A DNA stretch of 64,000 nt from Pseudomonas sp. P7548 (GTDB taxonomy: Bacteria > Pseudomonadota > Gammaproteobacteria > Pseudomonadales > Pseudomonadaceae). This document shows, in pieces, positions 9,501 through 18,593 of the stretch; the first letter of the stretch is position 1; each line of letters opens with the position of its first letter. The notes under the pieces were generated by a model. The model ran no database searches. It saw only the letters and a program-made list of their open reading frames with translations, and had not been told where the DNA came from. The DNA lies in the NCBI RefSeq assembly GCF_013386585.1, contig NZ_JACARO010000038.1:62001-126000 (forward strand). The letters run 5' to 3'. Position numbers and translations under genes: made by a program.

Positions 9501-9730
9501 CGATCGCGTTCATTGCCGGCACCGTACCGCTCTTAATCGGGGCCGGAGCAGGTAGCGAAGTTCGTCACGCGACAGGCGTAACTGTTTTCGGTGGGATGCT
9601 GGGTGTGACCATTTTCGGCCTTTTCCTGACCCCAGTGTTCTATGTGGCGATGAGGAAGCTTGGTGCAACTATTCCTGACCACCCATCAAGCATGGCGGCA
9701 CATGAGAAGGAGAGCCTCACTCATGGTTAA
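6551..9730 (+). CDS. RND multidrug efflux inner-membrane transporter (MexF-like, HAE1 family)
   Basis: 1059 residues, the usual length for hydrophobe/amphiphile efflux RND pumps. Transmembrane helix 1 follows FFIDRPIFA, and two large periplasmic loops split the 12 helices. The proton-relay aspartates are in GIVVDDAIVVVENV (about Asp410 and Asp411), and the relay lysine is in GLACKNAILIVEFARE. Similarity is strongest to MexF-type pumps. It lies 18 bases after the adaptor and overlaps the outer-membrane factor gene by 8 bases, so the three are one operon. Known relatives export chloramphenicol, quinolones and aromatic compounds. The actual substrate here is unknown but may match the adjacent aromatic metabolism. 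Confidence 0.93.
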   Translation: MDFSKFFIDRPIFAIVLSIVIFAAGLIAIPLLPVGEYPEVVPPTVVVKATYPGANPKEIAESVAVPLEEAINGVEDMVYLKSVASSDGTLQVVVTFNSKVDPDTAAVRVQNRVSQALSRLPESVRQYGITTQKQSPTPLMYVDMYSSSEKYDALYLRNYLRLHVKDELARIPGIGDVVLYGSGDYAMRIWLDPNKLATRGITAQDAINAIRQQNVQVSAGQLGAEPSPQNTDFLISINVQGRLKTEQEFSDIVLKSGRDGQISRLSDVARIQVDSGDYTMRVFRGKNEEVAVGIFLTPGANAIDVANKVYSKLDALSKDFPEGVKYVSVWDPTLFVRDSISAVQHTLFEAMILIVLVVVIFLQTWRASIIPLIAVPVSIVGTFAFLYLFGYSINTLTLFGMVLAIGIVVDDAIVVVENVERNIELGQTPLQAAHQAMREVSGPILAIGLVLCAVFIPMAFMSGVTGQFYKQFAVTIAISTVISTVNSLTLSPALAAKLLRHHDSPKDRLTRWMDFSLGWLLRPFNRFFNHSSERYESSIARLLPRKGPVFVVYAALLGVTGLLFNTIPTGFIPNQDKLYLFAGATLPPGASLSRSDAVAREMAAIAMTVDGVDYANSYVGSNALQNTATPNLVTSYVLLKPFSERTRSAEDINAELNTKFAAIKDGAAYALLPPPIQGLGNGSGYSLFLTDRGGLGYAALQEALDKFQAEVASTPGMTFPVSSYQSNIPQLEVKVDRVKAQAQGLELPAIFDTLQTYLGSVYVNDFNMFGRVYRVVAQADSSFRQTAEDVGNLRVRNAQGGMVPLSAVVNISSTFGPDPVMRFNGFPAADLIGDADPKVMSSGDVIKKLEEIAVRTLPRGIDLEWTDLSYQQVTQSNTAIIVFPIAVLLAFLVLAALYESWTLPLAVILIVPVCMFAALVGVWLAGGDNNVFVQVGLVVLMGLACKNAILIVEFARELEMQGRGTIEAALEACRLRLRPIVMTSIAFIAGTVPLLIGAGAGSEVRHATGVTVFGGMLGVTIFGLFLTPVFYVAMRKLGATIPDHPSSMAAHEKESLTHG

Positions 9731-11144
9731 TCTCAAAAGCTACTCACTCCCAGTGCTGTTAGTGTTGTTAGCCGGATGCACCGTGGGGCCAGATTTCTCC
9801 CGGCCCGAAACTACTGCTTTGCCACAGTCCTTTACAAATATAAGCGGTCCGAACGTGGCCTCGCGCGATGAGGCCGCAGACTACCAGTTCTGGAGGCAAT
9901 TCAATGACCCCCAGTTGACTGAACTGGTGGAGCAAGCTTTGTCTCAGAACTACGACCTTCGCACGGCGTTAGCGAACTTTGATGCGGCAAATGCTCTATT
10001 ACGCGCCGCCAAGTTTGACCATATACCAACCGTCACAATGTCAGCAGATGCGGGGCATCAGCGACTGAGCTCAGATGAAGCCAACGGGACCTCCCGCAGT
10101 AATGATGTTTACTCCCACAAAGCCTCACTTAGTTGGGAGCTAGATTTCTTTGGCCGAGTAAGGCGGTCATTGGAGTCGAAGCGATCGGAGGTGGAAGCCA
10201 AGGCGAGTGATCTCAAGGCAATTCAGGTCGTGGTGGTAAGCAATGTAGCCACGACTTATATAGATTTGCGTGCGGCCCAACGGATGCTCGAACTGTCGAA
10301 GGCTAACGCAGTAAGTCAGCGACAAACTTTGGATATCGTTAAGGGACGGTTGGATGCAGGGCGGGGATCATCTTACGAGCTGTCTAGAGCGCAGGCTCAG
10401 TTGGATACTACCCTTGCGCGCATTCCACAGTTCGAGGTGAAAATCGCCATCGATAAGCACAGGCTTGCAGTTCTGACTGGTATGAGTCCTGCTTCGTATG
10501 ATTCGTTATTGCCAGGTGAGGCTGCTATGCCGTCAGTGCCTGAGGCAATAAAAGCAGATACCCCAGCGAACGTCATCCGCAGGCGTCCTGACGTCGCTTC
10601 GGCCGAACATACTCTACACGCCGCTACAGCACAGATCGGGGTAACCACTGCCGATCTGTTCCCAAGGGTTACCCTAGGAGCCGCTATCGGTACGTATGCT
10701 TTTAACGGAAGTTCGCTCTACTCTAACTCCGCAGAGTCCAACCTAACCTTGCTTGGTATTGACTGGTCGTTTCTCGACGCGGGGCGAGTGAAGAGTCGAA
10801 TCGAGGCCGCGGACGCTGAAGCAGCCGGTCGGCTGGCGAATTACCAACAAACCGTGTTGATGGCTCTTGAGGACGTGGAAAATGCAATCGTAGGCTTCTC
10901 ACGGATTAAGGATGAAGATGCCCGCTTGACTAGCGCTGCCGTTGAATTGAAACGGGCCTCGGATCTCGCTGGTGACAAATATCGGGCTGGCGCTATCGAA
11001 TTATCCGAGCGATTGGATGTTCAGCGTGAGCTATACAGCGCACAAATAGAGCAGACCTCCAGTCAGGCGAGGAATGCAGCTGCTGCAGTGAATTTGTTCA
11101 TCTCGATAGCTGGAGGTTGGTCTTGGAACGTCAAAAAGAGCTAG
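9723..11144 (+). CDS. RND outer-membrane channel lipoprotein (OprN/NodT-type)
   Basis: 473 residues. The ATG at 9723 is chosen because it sits inside the pump gene's last codons (ATGGTTAA overlap) with AAGGAGAG upstream and yields a lipoprotein signal ending LLAGC (Cys19). The mature protein begins TVGPDFSRPE, the hallmark of the OMF/NodT family, and has the two internal TolC-like repeats: PTVTMSADAG in the first and FPRVTLGAAIG in the second. It should trimerise in the outer membrane and complete the tripartite pump. An imperfect hairpin just after its stop may end the operon. Confidence 0.92.
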   Translation: MVNLKSYSLPVLLVLLAGCTVGPDFSRPETTALPQSFTNISGPNVASRDEAADYQFWRQFNDPQLTELVEQALSQNYDLRTALANFDAANALLRAAKFDHIPTVTMSADAGHQRLSSDEANGTSRSNDVYSHKASLSWELDFFGRVRRSLESKRSEVEAKASDLKAIQVVVVSNVATTYIDLRAAQRMLELSKANAVSQRQTLDIVKGRLDAGRGSSYELSRAQAQLDTTLARIPQFEVKIAIDKHRLAVLTGMSPASYDSLLPGEAAMPSVPEAIKADTPANVIRRRPDVASAEHTLHAATAQIGVTTADLFPRVTLGAAIGTYAFNGSSLYSNSAESNLTLLGIDWSFLDAGRVKSRIEAADAEAAGRLANYQQTVLMALEDVENAIVGFSRIKDEDARLTSAAVELKRASDLAGDKYRAGAIELSERLDVQRELYSAQIEQTSSQARNAAAAVNLFISIAGGWSWNVKKS

Positions 11145-11166
11145 TGTCACTGATGTAAACCAGTAT

Positions 11167-11200
11167 GCAGCCCGGGTGCGTCGACACCATTCCGGGCTGC
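11167..11200 (+). terminator. Hairpin after the RND operon
   Basis: Nine-base perfect stem GCAGCCCGG / CCGGGCTGC with a 16-base loop, 22 bases after the channel gene's stop. There is no T-run, so it may be a Rho-dependent or weak terminator, or just an RNA-stabilising hairpin. Confidence 0.4.
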
Positions 11201-11299
11201 AGTCCACGTATCCTTAGCCGCGCGTGCGCCTACACTTGATATAAGGCTTTCATTAACTTCAATTGAATCGCCTCGGTTTTTTTAGATATGCTGCAAGCT

Positions 11300-11540
11300 C
11301 ATTGCACTGTCCCCCCGACATTATAGACATTTCTAGCCTACGCTTTGAGCATAGGAGGAAGTTTAGAGCGCTTAACGATTCATGCCGGAATTCAAAGCAG
11401 AAGCCGTCAGGCAAGTCATTGAACGCAGATATTCCGTTGCGGAAACGTAACCGTCTGGCCAACTCACCTCTCAGCACGCAGACCAGCTCAGAAAAAAACG
11501 GTTGGAAAACAAAGCCTTGCCCGCAGGTATACCCATTGAA
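11300..11540 (+). mobile_element. Degenerate IS3-family transposase OrfA remnant
   Basis: From 11382 the plus strand reads MPEFKAEAVRQVIERRYSVA, the opening of the helix-turn-helix OrfA of IS3-family elements, but a stop follows a few codons later (after SVAET). The continuation is only recognisable in another frame. A C-rich stretch at about 11310 could be the eroded end of the element. No OrfB is seen. It marks a break between the intact RND operon and a run of pseudogenes. The remainder up to 11858 shows nothing I can name. Confidence 0.5.
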
Positions 11541-11858
11541 TAAGCCTGTATCTGACGTAGCTCATGCAGAGCCTGCCAGCGGGTCGCAATCGACGATGGC
11601 TTCATTGTATACTTCTACTCCGCATACCCTTTGAGCTACAGGAACATCAGCATGACTGTACTCCAAACGATCTACTGGCAGCCTACGCCGCCTTAGCGCT
11701 ACGCCCCCCCTCACAACAACCTGCTTCCGCTAGCCTCGCTCGCGGTTGCGCACGGATGTACGCCTGGTTTACACCTTAAGCACACAGCAAAAAAATCCTC
11801 AAAATTTGAATTTGTATCGATTCGCTCGCCATTCCCTTGGCGTGCGCGATGCAATGCC

Positions 11859-13355
11859 TTGGACATTTCTATGCTGCAAAAACTTAGACAAACGTGGTTT
11901 TCCAACGTCCGTGCCGACGTGCTCGCGGGGCTGCTGGTCGCACTCTCGCCGATCCCGGAAGCCATCGCCTTTTCCATCATCGCCGGGGTAGATCCCAAAG
12001 TCGGTCTATACGCCTCCTTCTGTATCTGTGCTGTCATCGCCTTTGTCGGAGGGCGCCCCGGAATGATCTCTGGGACGACAGGCGCCATGGCACTGCTAAT
12101 GGTTACGCTTGTAAAAGAACATGGACACCTATACCTGCAGGCCGCGACTCTACTATGTGGCGTACTACAAATCCTTGCCGCCGACCCGAAGCTTGGCTCG
12201 TTGATACACTTTGTTTGACGCTCGGTAGTCACCGGGGTCGTAAACGCATTGGCGATCCTGATGTTTATAGAGCAATTGCCTGAGCCGACCAATGTCACCT
12301 GGCACGTCTATGCCATGACCGTAGCGGGGCTCGGGATCATCTACCTATTCCCATAAGTACCGAAGAGCGGCAAGCTGATTCCGTCACCGTTGGTATGCAT
12401 CCTGGCCCTGACTGCCATTGCGATTTATCTGGGGTTGGATATCGGCACTGCCGGTGACATGGGCCCACTGCCTGACACGCTCCCGATCTTCCTCTAGCCT
12501 GAAGTTCCGCTGAATTTGGAAACCCTGCGTATCACTTTCCCGTACTCGGCTGTTGGCAGTAGTGGGTCTACTCGAATCAATGATGACCGCGAACATCGTC
12601 GACGACCTGACCGATACCACCAGCAACAAAAACCGCGAATGCAAAGGCCAGGGTGTGGCCAACATCGCCGCAGGCATGCTCGGCGGAATGGCGGGTTGCG
12701 CGATGATCGGCCAGTCGATCATCGACGTGAAATTTGGTGGCCGCCCCCTTCTCTCGACATAGTGTGCCGGCGTTTTCCTGCTGCTGATGGTGGTATTTCT
12801 TGGCGAATGGCTCTCCAAAATCCCTATGGCGGCACTCGTTGCAGTAATGATCATGGTGTCCATCAGCTCCTTTAGCTGGGACTCTTTGCGCAATCTGAAA
12901 GAGCATCCGCTGTCGACCAACCCGCCATGGTGGCGGCCGTCGTGGTTGTCGTGCCCACTAACAACCTCGCCTACGGCGTACTGGTAGGTGCGTTGCTAGC
13001 TTCGCTGTTCTTCGCAAACAAGGTCGGGCACTACCTGGATATCAAGAGCACTCTGGAAGAGATGAAATCGCATCGGACTTACCACGTCGTAGGCCAAGTG
13101 TTCTTTAACTCTGCGGACAAGTTCACTGAAGTTTTTGACTTCAAAGAAGCGCTCAACAATGTCACCATCGATCTCACACAGGCGCATTTCTGGGATATCA
13201 CCGCCGTCGCAGCGCTGGATAAGCTCGTGATCAAGTTCCGACGCAAAGGCGCTGAGGTAGAACTGCTCGGTCTTAATGAAGCCAGCGTAACAATCGTTGA
13301 CCGCTTCGGCGTGCATGACGAGCCCGGTGCCATCAACAAGCTTATAAGCCGCTAA
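11859..13355 (+). pseudogene. SulP-type anion transporter with STAS domain (pseudogene)
   Basis: A SulP permease can be followed through three frames. The N-terminus is intact ([20 protein letters not shown], then [17 protein letters not shown]). It hits in-frame stops at about 12216, 12355 and 12496, shifts frame near 12550 and again near 12920, and ends with a STAS domain (VTIDLTQAHFWDITAVAALD). An intact gene would be roughly 490 residues and would import sulfate, bicarbonate or another anion. Three stops plus two frameshifts mean it cannot make the full carrier. It is followed directly by a broken universal-stress-protein gene, a pair common in pseudomonads, so both decayed together. Confidence 0.85.
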
Positions 13356-13366
13356 AGAGAAGAACA

Positions 13367-13879
13367 ATGCCCCACGTAATGGCCTGCATTGATAACTCGC
13401 AATCCTCATCGGCGGTCTGCGATTACGCAGCATGGGCCTCGCAACGACTCAGCGCTCCCTGACGTTGCTTAATGTGCTGGATAAGGAGAAGTATGCTGCA
13501 TCCACTGACCTTACCGGCAACATAGGTCTCGGTGGCATTTGAGGGCAACGCTGCAGGCAACAAGCCCCTACAAATGCTTGCTTCAAGCCCGCTGTGCGAA
13601 GGCCTGCCAATTCGTCTCGCCATGGTTGGAACGGATTCTGAAGACAACAGGACGCGCGGGAGAAAGCACGAACCACGCTTGCCTCTTCTGGCTCGCTAGT
13701 GTATTCGAGATTCGCCCAGGCGAAGTAGAGTCGACATTGCATCCGTATCAGGCAGAGCACGGCATTGACCTCTTGGTCATGGGGCGTACGGGTACTCACG
13801 GATCAGGCAGTTTCTGATAGGCAGCGCGACCACGACGATGCTGCGTACATCCACCGTACCCGTATCGCTGCTTCGCTGA
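13367..13879 (+). pseudogene. Universal stress protein (UspA) pseudogene
   Basis: Starts MPHVMACIDNSQSSSAVCDY, a typical tandem-type UspA opening. It breaks by frameshift after about 30 codons and is recognisable again at the end as HGIDLLVMG followed, in another frame, by RQFLIGSATTTMLRTSTVPV. That is the nucleotide-binding loop and last strand of the family. At least two frameshifts and several stops separate the parts. It lies 11 bases after the SulP remnant, consistent with a former sulP-uspA operon. Confidence 0.75.
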
Positions 13880-13970
13880 GCCAGTTCCACTGGCCAAAGT
13901 ATTTCCAGGGCTGCGGAAATACCGCGGCCACCCTGACGATGACTAACTGATTTTGTCGTAACGAGACCAC

Positions 13971-14434
13971 ATGCAACTCATAACTGAAATTGTTTACCCC
14001 CAGCTGAAATCCAAGCAGGACAGAGTATTCCGTCGACATGCATCTCGCAGCATCGTGATGCGGGGTGAACAGATCCTGTTGCTGTTCACCAAGCGCTATA
14101 ACGACTTCAGCTTTCCTAGAGGCAGCCTTGATGGTGACGAGGACATGTCACAGGCCTGAAGCGCGAGCGTGAGGAAGAGTTTGGTGCTCGTGAAATACAG
14201 GTGCTCCAGCGCTACGGTTAAATCGAGGATGTGCCGTCCTACTGGAAGCCACAGTACGATCTGATGCAAATGACCTCGGATTATTATCAATGCGAAGTAG
14301 CGCCCCCCCCCCCCCCGCCAGAGCCCGTGAGAATGGAAAGCCACGAAATCGCTAATGGTATGCGGCCAGCATGGATCAGAGGGGCATACGAGCGAGGAAT
14401 AATGGCGGTACATTCTGCCGCGGGGAAACCCTGA
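13971..14434 (+). pseudogene. NUDIX hydrolase pseudogene
   Basis: Reads MQLITEIVYPQLKSKQDRVF, then GEQILLLFTKRYNDFSFP and a broken Nudix box. GSLDGDEDMSQA is cut by a stop, and a one-base shift later KREREEEFGAREIQVLQRYG supplies the REx2EE part. A further stop follows before IEDVPSYWKPQYDLM. An intact relative would be about 155 residues. The C-terminal part contains a run of 14 C. Not expected to be active. Confidence 0.7.
14303..14316 (+). repeat. Homopolymeric C14 tract
   Basis: Fourteen consecutive C inside the NUDIX pseudogene, read as a proline run. Such tracts slip easily in replication and sequencing. Because the gene is already broken, this is probably a by-product of decay. Confidence 0.8.
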
Positions 14435-14539
14435 AAGTCATACGAGGTAAGCAACCTTAAATACCGAAACCATAATTATCCTGAAGTGGTACTATTAGTT
14501 ACATCTAAAGATTGCTGATGCCTCACTAAAACTATCTAC

Positions 14540-14640
14540 TTTAAGAATGCGGTTGAAAGCACACACTGAGATCGACCAGTCAAGCATCATTGTACGATTT
14601 TCCGTAAGGACAAAACGAATTGGGCCAGTTTATCTAAGTG
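14540..14640 (-). pseudogene. Remnant of a LysR start plus conserved promoter element, copy C
   Basis: The minus strand from 14590 reads MMLDWSISVCAFNRI, which aligns position by position with MALDRLAAMRAFCRI of the LysR at 4416 (M, L, D, A, F, R, I shared). Coding then stops. On the other side lies the shared promoter element: CCGTA at 14602 and AGTTTATC at 14627, with the same 11- and 25-base spacings as at 4428 and 30056. This is what remains of a third LysR-divergent module. No target gene is left on its right. Confidence 0.6.
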
Positions 14641-15350
14641 CCTAGAGCTCCTAAAATGCTGCTTATAACATGAGGGAACGGTATCAGTAGCTAACATCAA
14701 GCCAATCACCGACCTGTGGTATAGTAAAAAAATCTGTGTATACCGATGCCGATTATACGGAAGTCGACACGCAGTATGAGGATTTGACCGAGCAGCTATC
14801 TGGGAGGACGGACGACACCGTAACTATTCGAAATAGGGAGTGGAGCCTGGCCCCTAAAGCGAAGCGTAGTAGTGGGTGCTTGAGACATATACGCAAACTA
14901 GGACAAAGCTCAAAAGTCGGTTTCGGGGTAAGGAGAAGGGTCAGGTCAGCCATATGAATGTGCGACTTTTCGGATTGACCTAACACGTTGATTGCGCCGT
15001 ACATCCCATGAGCGGCAAGTAAGCAGCTGTTAGGCACAGGTAAGTGGCGCCGGTAAACGCGCAAATCGCGCCGAAAAGTGGGGGTGATAACCATGTACAG
15101 CCTATCGGACGCTTCAAATTGATAACGCTCTGCGTTAGCGCGCTTAGGCTGAAATCGCGGATTTTATCGGAGCTCCCCTAGTTCCAAATACGGGCCTACG
15201 AAATCAAGGTGTGCAATCTAACTGCAAAGACTGGGTATTAGCGGTATCTAAAATTCATTGAAGACGTTTGTTTGAAAACCGATACATTATCTAAAAATCA
15301 ATAACGCACAGTAAAATGTTGGTACATAACTGTTTTTTGGGGGATCCCTA
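14641..15350. other. Gene-poor stretch between pseudogenes and lipoprotein
   Basis: About 700 bases with only short open frames on both strands (for example 14736-14957 plus and 14753-15094 minus) that resemble nothing I know. They have no convincing ribosome-binding site. Given the flanking decay this is likely eroded coding or mobile DNA. The last 50 bases should contain the promoter of the lipoprotein gene. Confidence 0.5.
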
Positions 15351-16025
15351 ATGAAACTAGGTACATTCTGCACACTAGCCATAATATGTGTACTAACCGG
15401 TTGTTCAACTCCTGTCGCACCACCAGCAATTGTGCTACCAGATACTGTTCTGGGCATTTCTATGAACCGCACTAAAGAAGACTTCATACCGACTGGCGAT
15501 CAGATTTCTATAGGAGTGATACTTAGCGAAAATACCCAAACCAATCTAACGTATCTACGACAATACCATAACAGCGCGGGTACTGGCTTCGGCAAGAATC
15601 TCCTAGTAGAGTCGATTCGTGACGCGTACATATCAACGTCAGACCCTCATCTGGCGGTAGACTGGCTGAAGGCCTCTCTTCGACGGGAGTTCGGCCAAGT
15701 GAAAGAATATCCGGATGTGCTGAGCCTAAAAGCAGCGAAACCCGATATTTTGGTAGTGGTCGACTTTCGTTTTCAACTTATCACCTCTCGAAACTCCGAA
15801 ATTAAGGCGAATGTAGCGGCACATTTCTACGATAGAAGCTACAATCATCTCGGAACGGCAAAAGGAAGTGATGAAAAAATACTCTCTCCGATTTGGGCGG
15901 GCAACAAACGCACTGAGGAAATTGTTTCTGACATTAATGAGCAAAAGAATGTGCAAATCAGCGCGCTACAAAAATTTGATCGTTCCCTGAAAGACTTGTT
16001 AGCGCATAAGAGTGATAAGTTCTAA
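15351..16025 (+). CDS. Uncharacterised lipoprotein
   Basis: 224 residues. A lipoprotein signal peptide ends in LTGC (Cys18), so the protein is anchored to a membrane facing the periplasm. The mature part starts STPVAPPAIVLPDTVLG and has no motif I recognise. It is mixed alpha/beta by composition, with a strand-like ILVVVDFRFQL in the middle and a charged helix near the C-terminus. The start ATG has GGGGG 10 bases upstream. It stands alone, convergent with the LysR gene at 16143. No function can be offered. Confidence 0.75.
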   Translation: MKLGTFCTLAIICVLTGCSTPVAPPAIVLPDTVLGISMNRTKEDFIPTGDQISIGVILSENTQTNLTYLRQYHNSAGTGFGKNLLVESIRDAYISTSDPHLAVDWLKASLRREFGQVKEYPDVLSLKAAKPDILVVVDFRFQLITSRNSEIKANVAAHFYDRSYNHLGTAKGSDEKILSPIWAGNKRTEEIVSDINEQKNVQISALQKFDRSLKDLLAHKSDKF

Positions 16026-16142
16026 ACAATTAGTGCCTTTTTTCACGAGCACGGTAAATGCCTGTTACTTCAAAAATATTGCAAAGCTGCGCCTTAACGA
16101 TTGAGAAGGATCGTTAAAACTACAAGCTCAAAAAATTCACTG

Positions 16143-17054
16143 TTAGCTCCAACGACGCTCGAAATCATTCCTCAAAAAGTGGTCAGTTAAGGCATCAACG
16201 AAAACTCTGACCTTGTTAGGGAGGTACCGCCGTGTCTGATAGGCGATATTCATAGTAAGGCGCGGCAAGTCCCAATCATTAAGTAATGTAATAAGCTCTC
16301 CATTCTCAATATGATCATAAATAGCATATTTTGGCTGTGCCAAGATACCCATTCCATGCAAAGCAGCATTAATGGCTATTTGGCCATCATTCGTACGCAA
16401 CGAAGGGTTAAGATTCACGATTACTTTTTGATTACCCTTTTCAAAAGGCAACTCATTAGGATTGTTCGCATAACTGTAAATTAACATTTTATGTTTGGTT
16501 AGATCCTCTGGTATAACAGGCATACCATACGTAGAGAGATATTCTCGAGAGGCAGCAAGAACTCGTTTTGTTACAGCAAGCTTTCTGATGGTCAAATTGC
16601 TGTCTGCTTCAAATTCACGTGTACGAATTGCCAAATCCACATTATTTTCCACAACGTCTAAGTACTGATTAGCTGCGATAATATCGACACTAATATCTGG
16701 ATAGGCTTTATTAAACGCAGGTAAAAGCGGCTCAATATGCAACAAGCAAAAAGAAAGGGACGCAGTGATTCTTAATGTTCCACGAGGATTACCAACCGCA
16801 TCCTTTGCAACTGCTTCAGCCTCGCCTAGGTCGGACAAAACGTCCTTGCAACGACGATAAAATTCCATACCGACCTCTGTCAACGCAAGGGAGCGGGTGG
16901 TGCGATGCACCAGGCGCACTCCGAGCCGCGTCTCAAGCATGCTTAGGTGGCGGCTAGCACTGGATACCGGTAGGCCCAGGACGTCAGCAGCACGACTAAT
17001 GCTTGCTGCCTCTGCCACGTGTACAAAAAGTTCAATTTCGCGAAAACGGTCCAT
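16143..17054 (-). CDS. LysR-family regulator of the catabolic cluster
   Basis: 303 residues: N-terminal winged helix-turn-helix (about residues 18-37, ISRADVLGLPVSSASRHLSM region) and an effector-binding domain (residues 90-295). It is divergent from the MFS carrier at 17204, with 149 bases between, the standard place for a LysR-regulated promoter. It is closely related to the LysR at 21207 (shared SASRHL/SATRHL, TRRL.LT and IRxFExDSNxTIRxLA segments), so the two arose by duplication and may see related effectors. Likely an activator of the uptake and maleylacetate reductase genes. Confidence 0.87.
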   Translation of the reverse strand: MDRFREIELFVHVAEAASISRAADVLGLPVSSASRHLSMLETRLGVRLVHRTTRSLALTEVGMEFYRRCKDVLSDLGEAEAVAKDAVGNPRGTLRITASLSFCLLHIEPLLPAFNKAYPDISVDIIAANQYLDVVENNVDLAIRTREFEADSNLTIRKLAVTKRVLAASREYLSTYGMPVIPEDLTKHKMLIYSYANNPNELPFEKGNQKVIVNLNPSLRTNDGQIAINAALHGMGILAQPKYAIYDHIENGELITLLNDWDLPRLTMNIAYQTRRYLPNKVRVFVDALTDHFLRNDFERRWS

Positions 17055-17203
17055 GCCAGTATTCCACTGAGTAGAAAGGTGTTTGCCAGAACTCTGTCTG
17101 TTTCTGCGTGTTTAGAAAGAATAACATTGCGGTGCGCCTTGCAAAAGAGCTACTCGCGAGTCATTGCAAATGATGTATCTTACAAAAACTACAGGAGGCA
17201 ACA

Positions 17204-18388
17204 ATGATATGCGTTAAGCACCATGTGCTCATCGGAGGCTTTCTGAGCTATATGTTCGATGCATTAGAGATAGTTATACTGGCCATTGCGCTACCTTCAA
17301 TCATAATCGATACAGGGATATCGCGGACAGACGCGGGGCTGCTAGTAACAGCTACTTTATTAGGGATAGGCCTGAGTAGCGTTACAGTCGGATGGATGTC
17401 AGATAAATTTGGAAGAAGGCGAGCCCTCCTGTCATCGTTAACCTTCTTTGGATTATGCACCTGCATTATGGCAGAGCTTCACTCCTGGGAACAAATGTTA
17501 GTGCTAAGGTTCGCCGCAGGACTCGGGCTCGGTGGTGTCTGGAGCATTGTGTCCGCTTACATCTCCGAAACCTGGCCAAAGGAGAAACAGGCTAGAGCCA
17601 CGTCGTTAGTGTTGAGTTCATTCCCTCTAGGCGCCGGGTTTGCCGCAGTGCTCTCAGCGCTTATTTTACCTGATTACGGCTGGAGAGCACTGTTCTTCAC
17701 CTGCGGTGTTTCTACGATCATTCCAATCATATACGTTTTCTATTTTGTACCAGAATCGCCAAAATGGATTTCCGAGCGTGACGTCACTGCGACCGTTGAA
17801 AACACTTCTGGGCCACTTGAGATTTTCAGTGGAAATTTTTTGCGCCAGACAATGTTCGCCACGTTATCAGCATCATCTTCACTCCTCGCGTACTGGGGGG
17901 TAACATCTTGGTTACCAACCTACTTGGCAGCAGAGCGAGGCTTTGATCTCAAATCAATGTCGGGATATTTATTTGTATTGAACGCATCCACATTCATAGG
18001 TTATTTGATTTTTGGTTTTTTTGCAGACCGTTATGGAAAGCGTTTATTAGTCGTGCTTTCACTGCTCGCGACCGCCATGGTTCTTCCATTCTTTGCGTAT
18101 GCTGAAGATCGAGCGACCCTCATGGCGCTAGGAGTTACTTACGCTTTCTTTCTGGTGTTCCCAGGGCTTTATGGCTCCTACTTTGCGTCACTATATCCGA
18201 TTCATATCAGAACGACTGGTGCAGGATTTTGTTTCAACATAGGTCGTGGCATTTCAGCGCTGGCACCGTTTGCGCTGGGTTCTCTTTCGAACCAGATCGG
18301 CTTTTCATTGGCACTTTGCCTATGTGCGGCGCTTTACTGCGCCGGAGCAATTTTCGCGTTTTTTTTGCCCAGCAAGCCAAGCTGGTAA
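17204..18388 (+). CDS. MFS transporter, aromatic-acid-type importer
   Basis: 394 residues with about 12 transmembrane helices. The loop 2-3 signature GWMSDKFGRRRALL is intact. Helix 1 carries FDALEIVILAIALP, equivalent to the charged DGxD-type motif of the aromatic acid:H+ symporter family. It is slightly shorter than PcaK-type proteins (about 450). The start has a strong AGGAGG eight bases upstream. It sits in the inner membrane and probably brings the aromatic substrate of the adjacent hydroxyquinol pathway into the cell. Substrate choice cannot be read from sequence. Confidence 0.85.
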   Translation: MICVKHHVLIGGFLSYMFDALEIVILAIALPSIIIDTGISRTDAGLLVTATLLGIGLSSVTVGWMSDKFGRRRALLSSLTFFGLCTCIMAELHSWEQMLVLRFAAGLGLGGVWSIVSAYISETWPKEKQARATSLVLSSFPLGAGFAAVLSALILPDYGWRALFFTCGVSTIIPIIYVFYFVPESPKWISERDVTATVENTSGPLEIFSGNFLRQTMFATLSASSSLLAYWGVTSWLPTYLAAERGFDLKSMSGYLFVLNASTFIGYLIFGFFADRYGKRLLVVLSLLATAMVLPFFAYAEDRATLMALGVTYAFFLVFPGLYGSYFASLYPIHIRTTGAGFCFNIGRGISALAPFALGSLSNQIGFSLALCLCAALYCAGAIFAFFLPSKPSW

Positions 18389-18593
18389 ACCGAAGAGCTC
18401 TATAAATCAATTAAATTTACGAAACCCCATAATGCAGCTTAACCCGGTCCGTTTACCGTCAATGGGAACATAAACGAATTTAACGTCCACTTATTTAGTC
18501 TGTTCAAAACGATAATTTTTTTGCAAATCATCCGCAGGCTGATCAAGAATTAACGAGCTTTCAGCTCCCCAAAACAATACTAAGGATTCAGCG

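Noticed and set aside
14753..15094. 113-codon minus-strand open frame
   Set aside because: No domain, no ribosome-binding site and an overlapping frame on the other strand; likely chance in eroded DNA.
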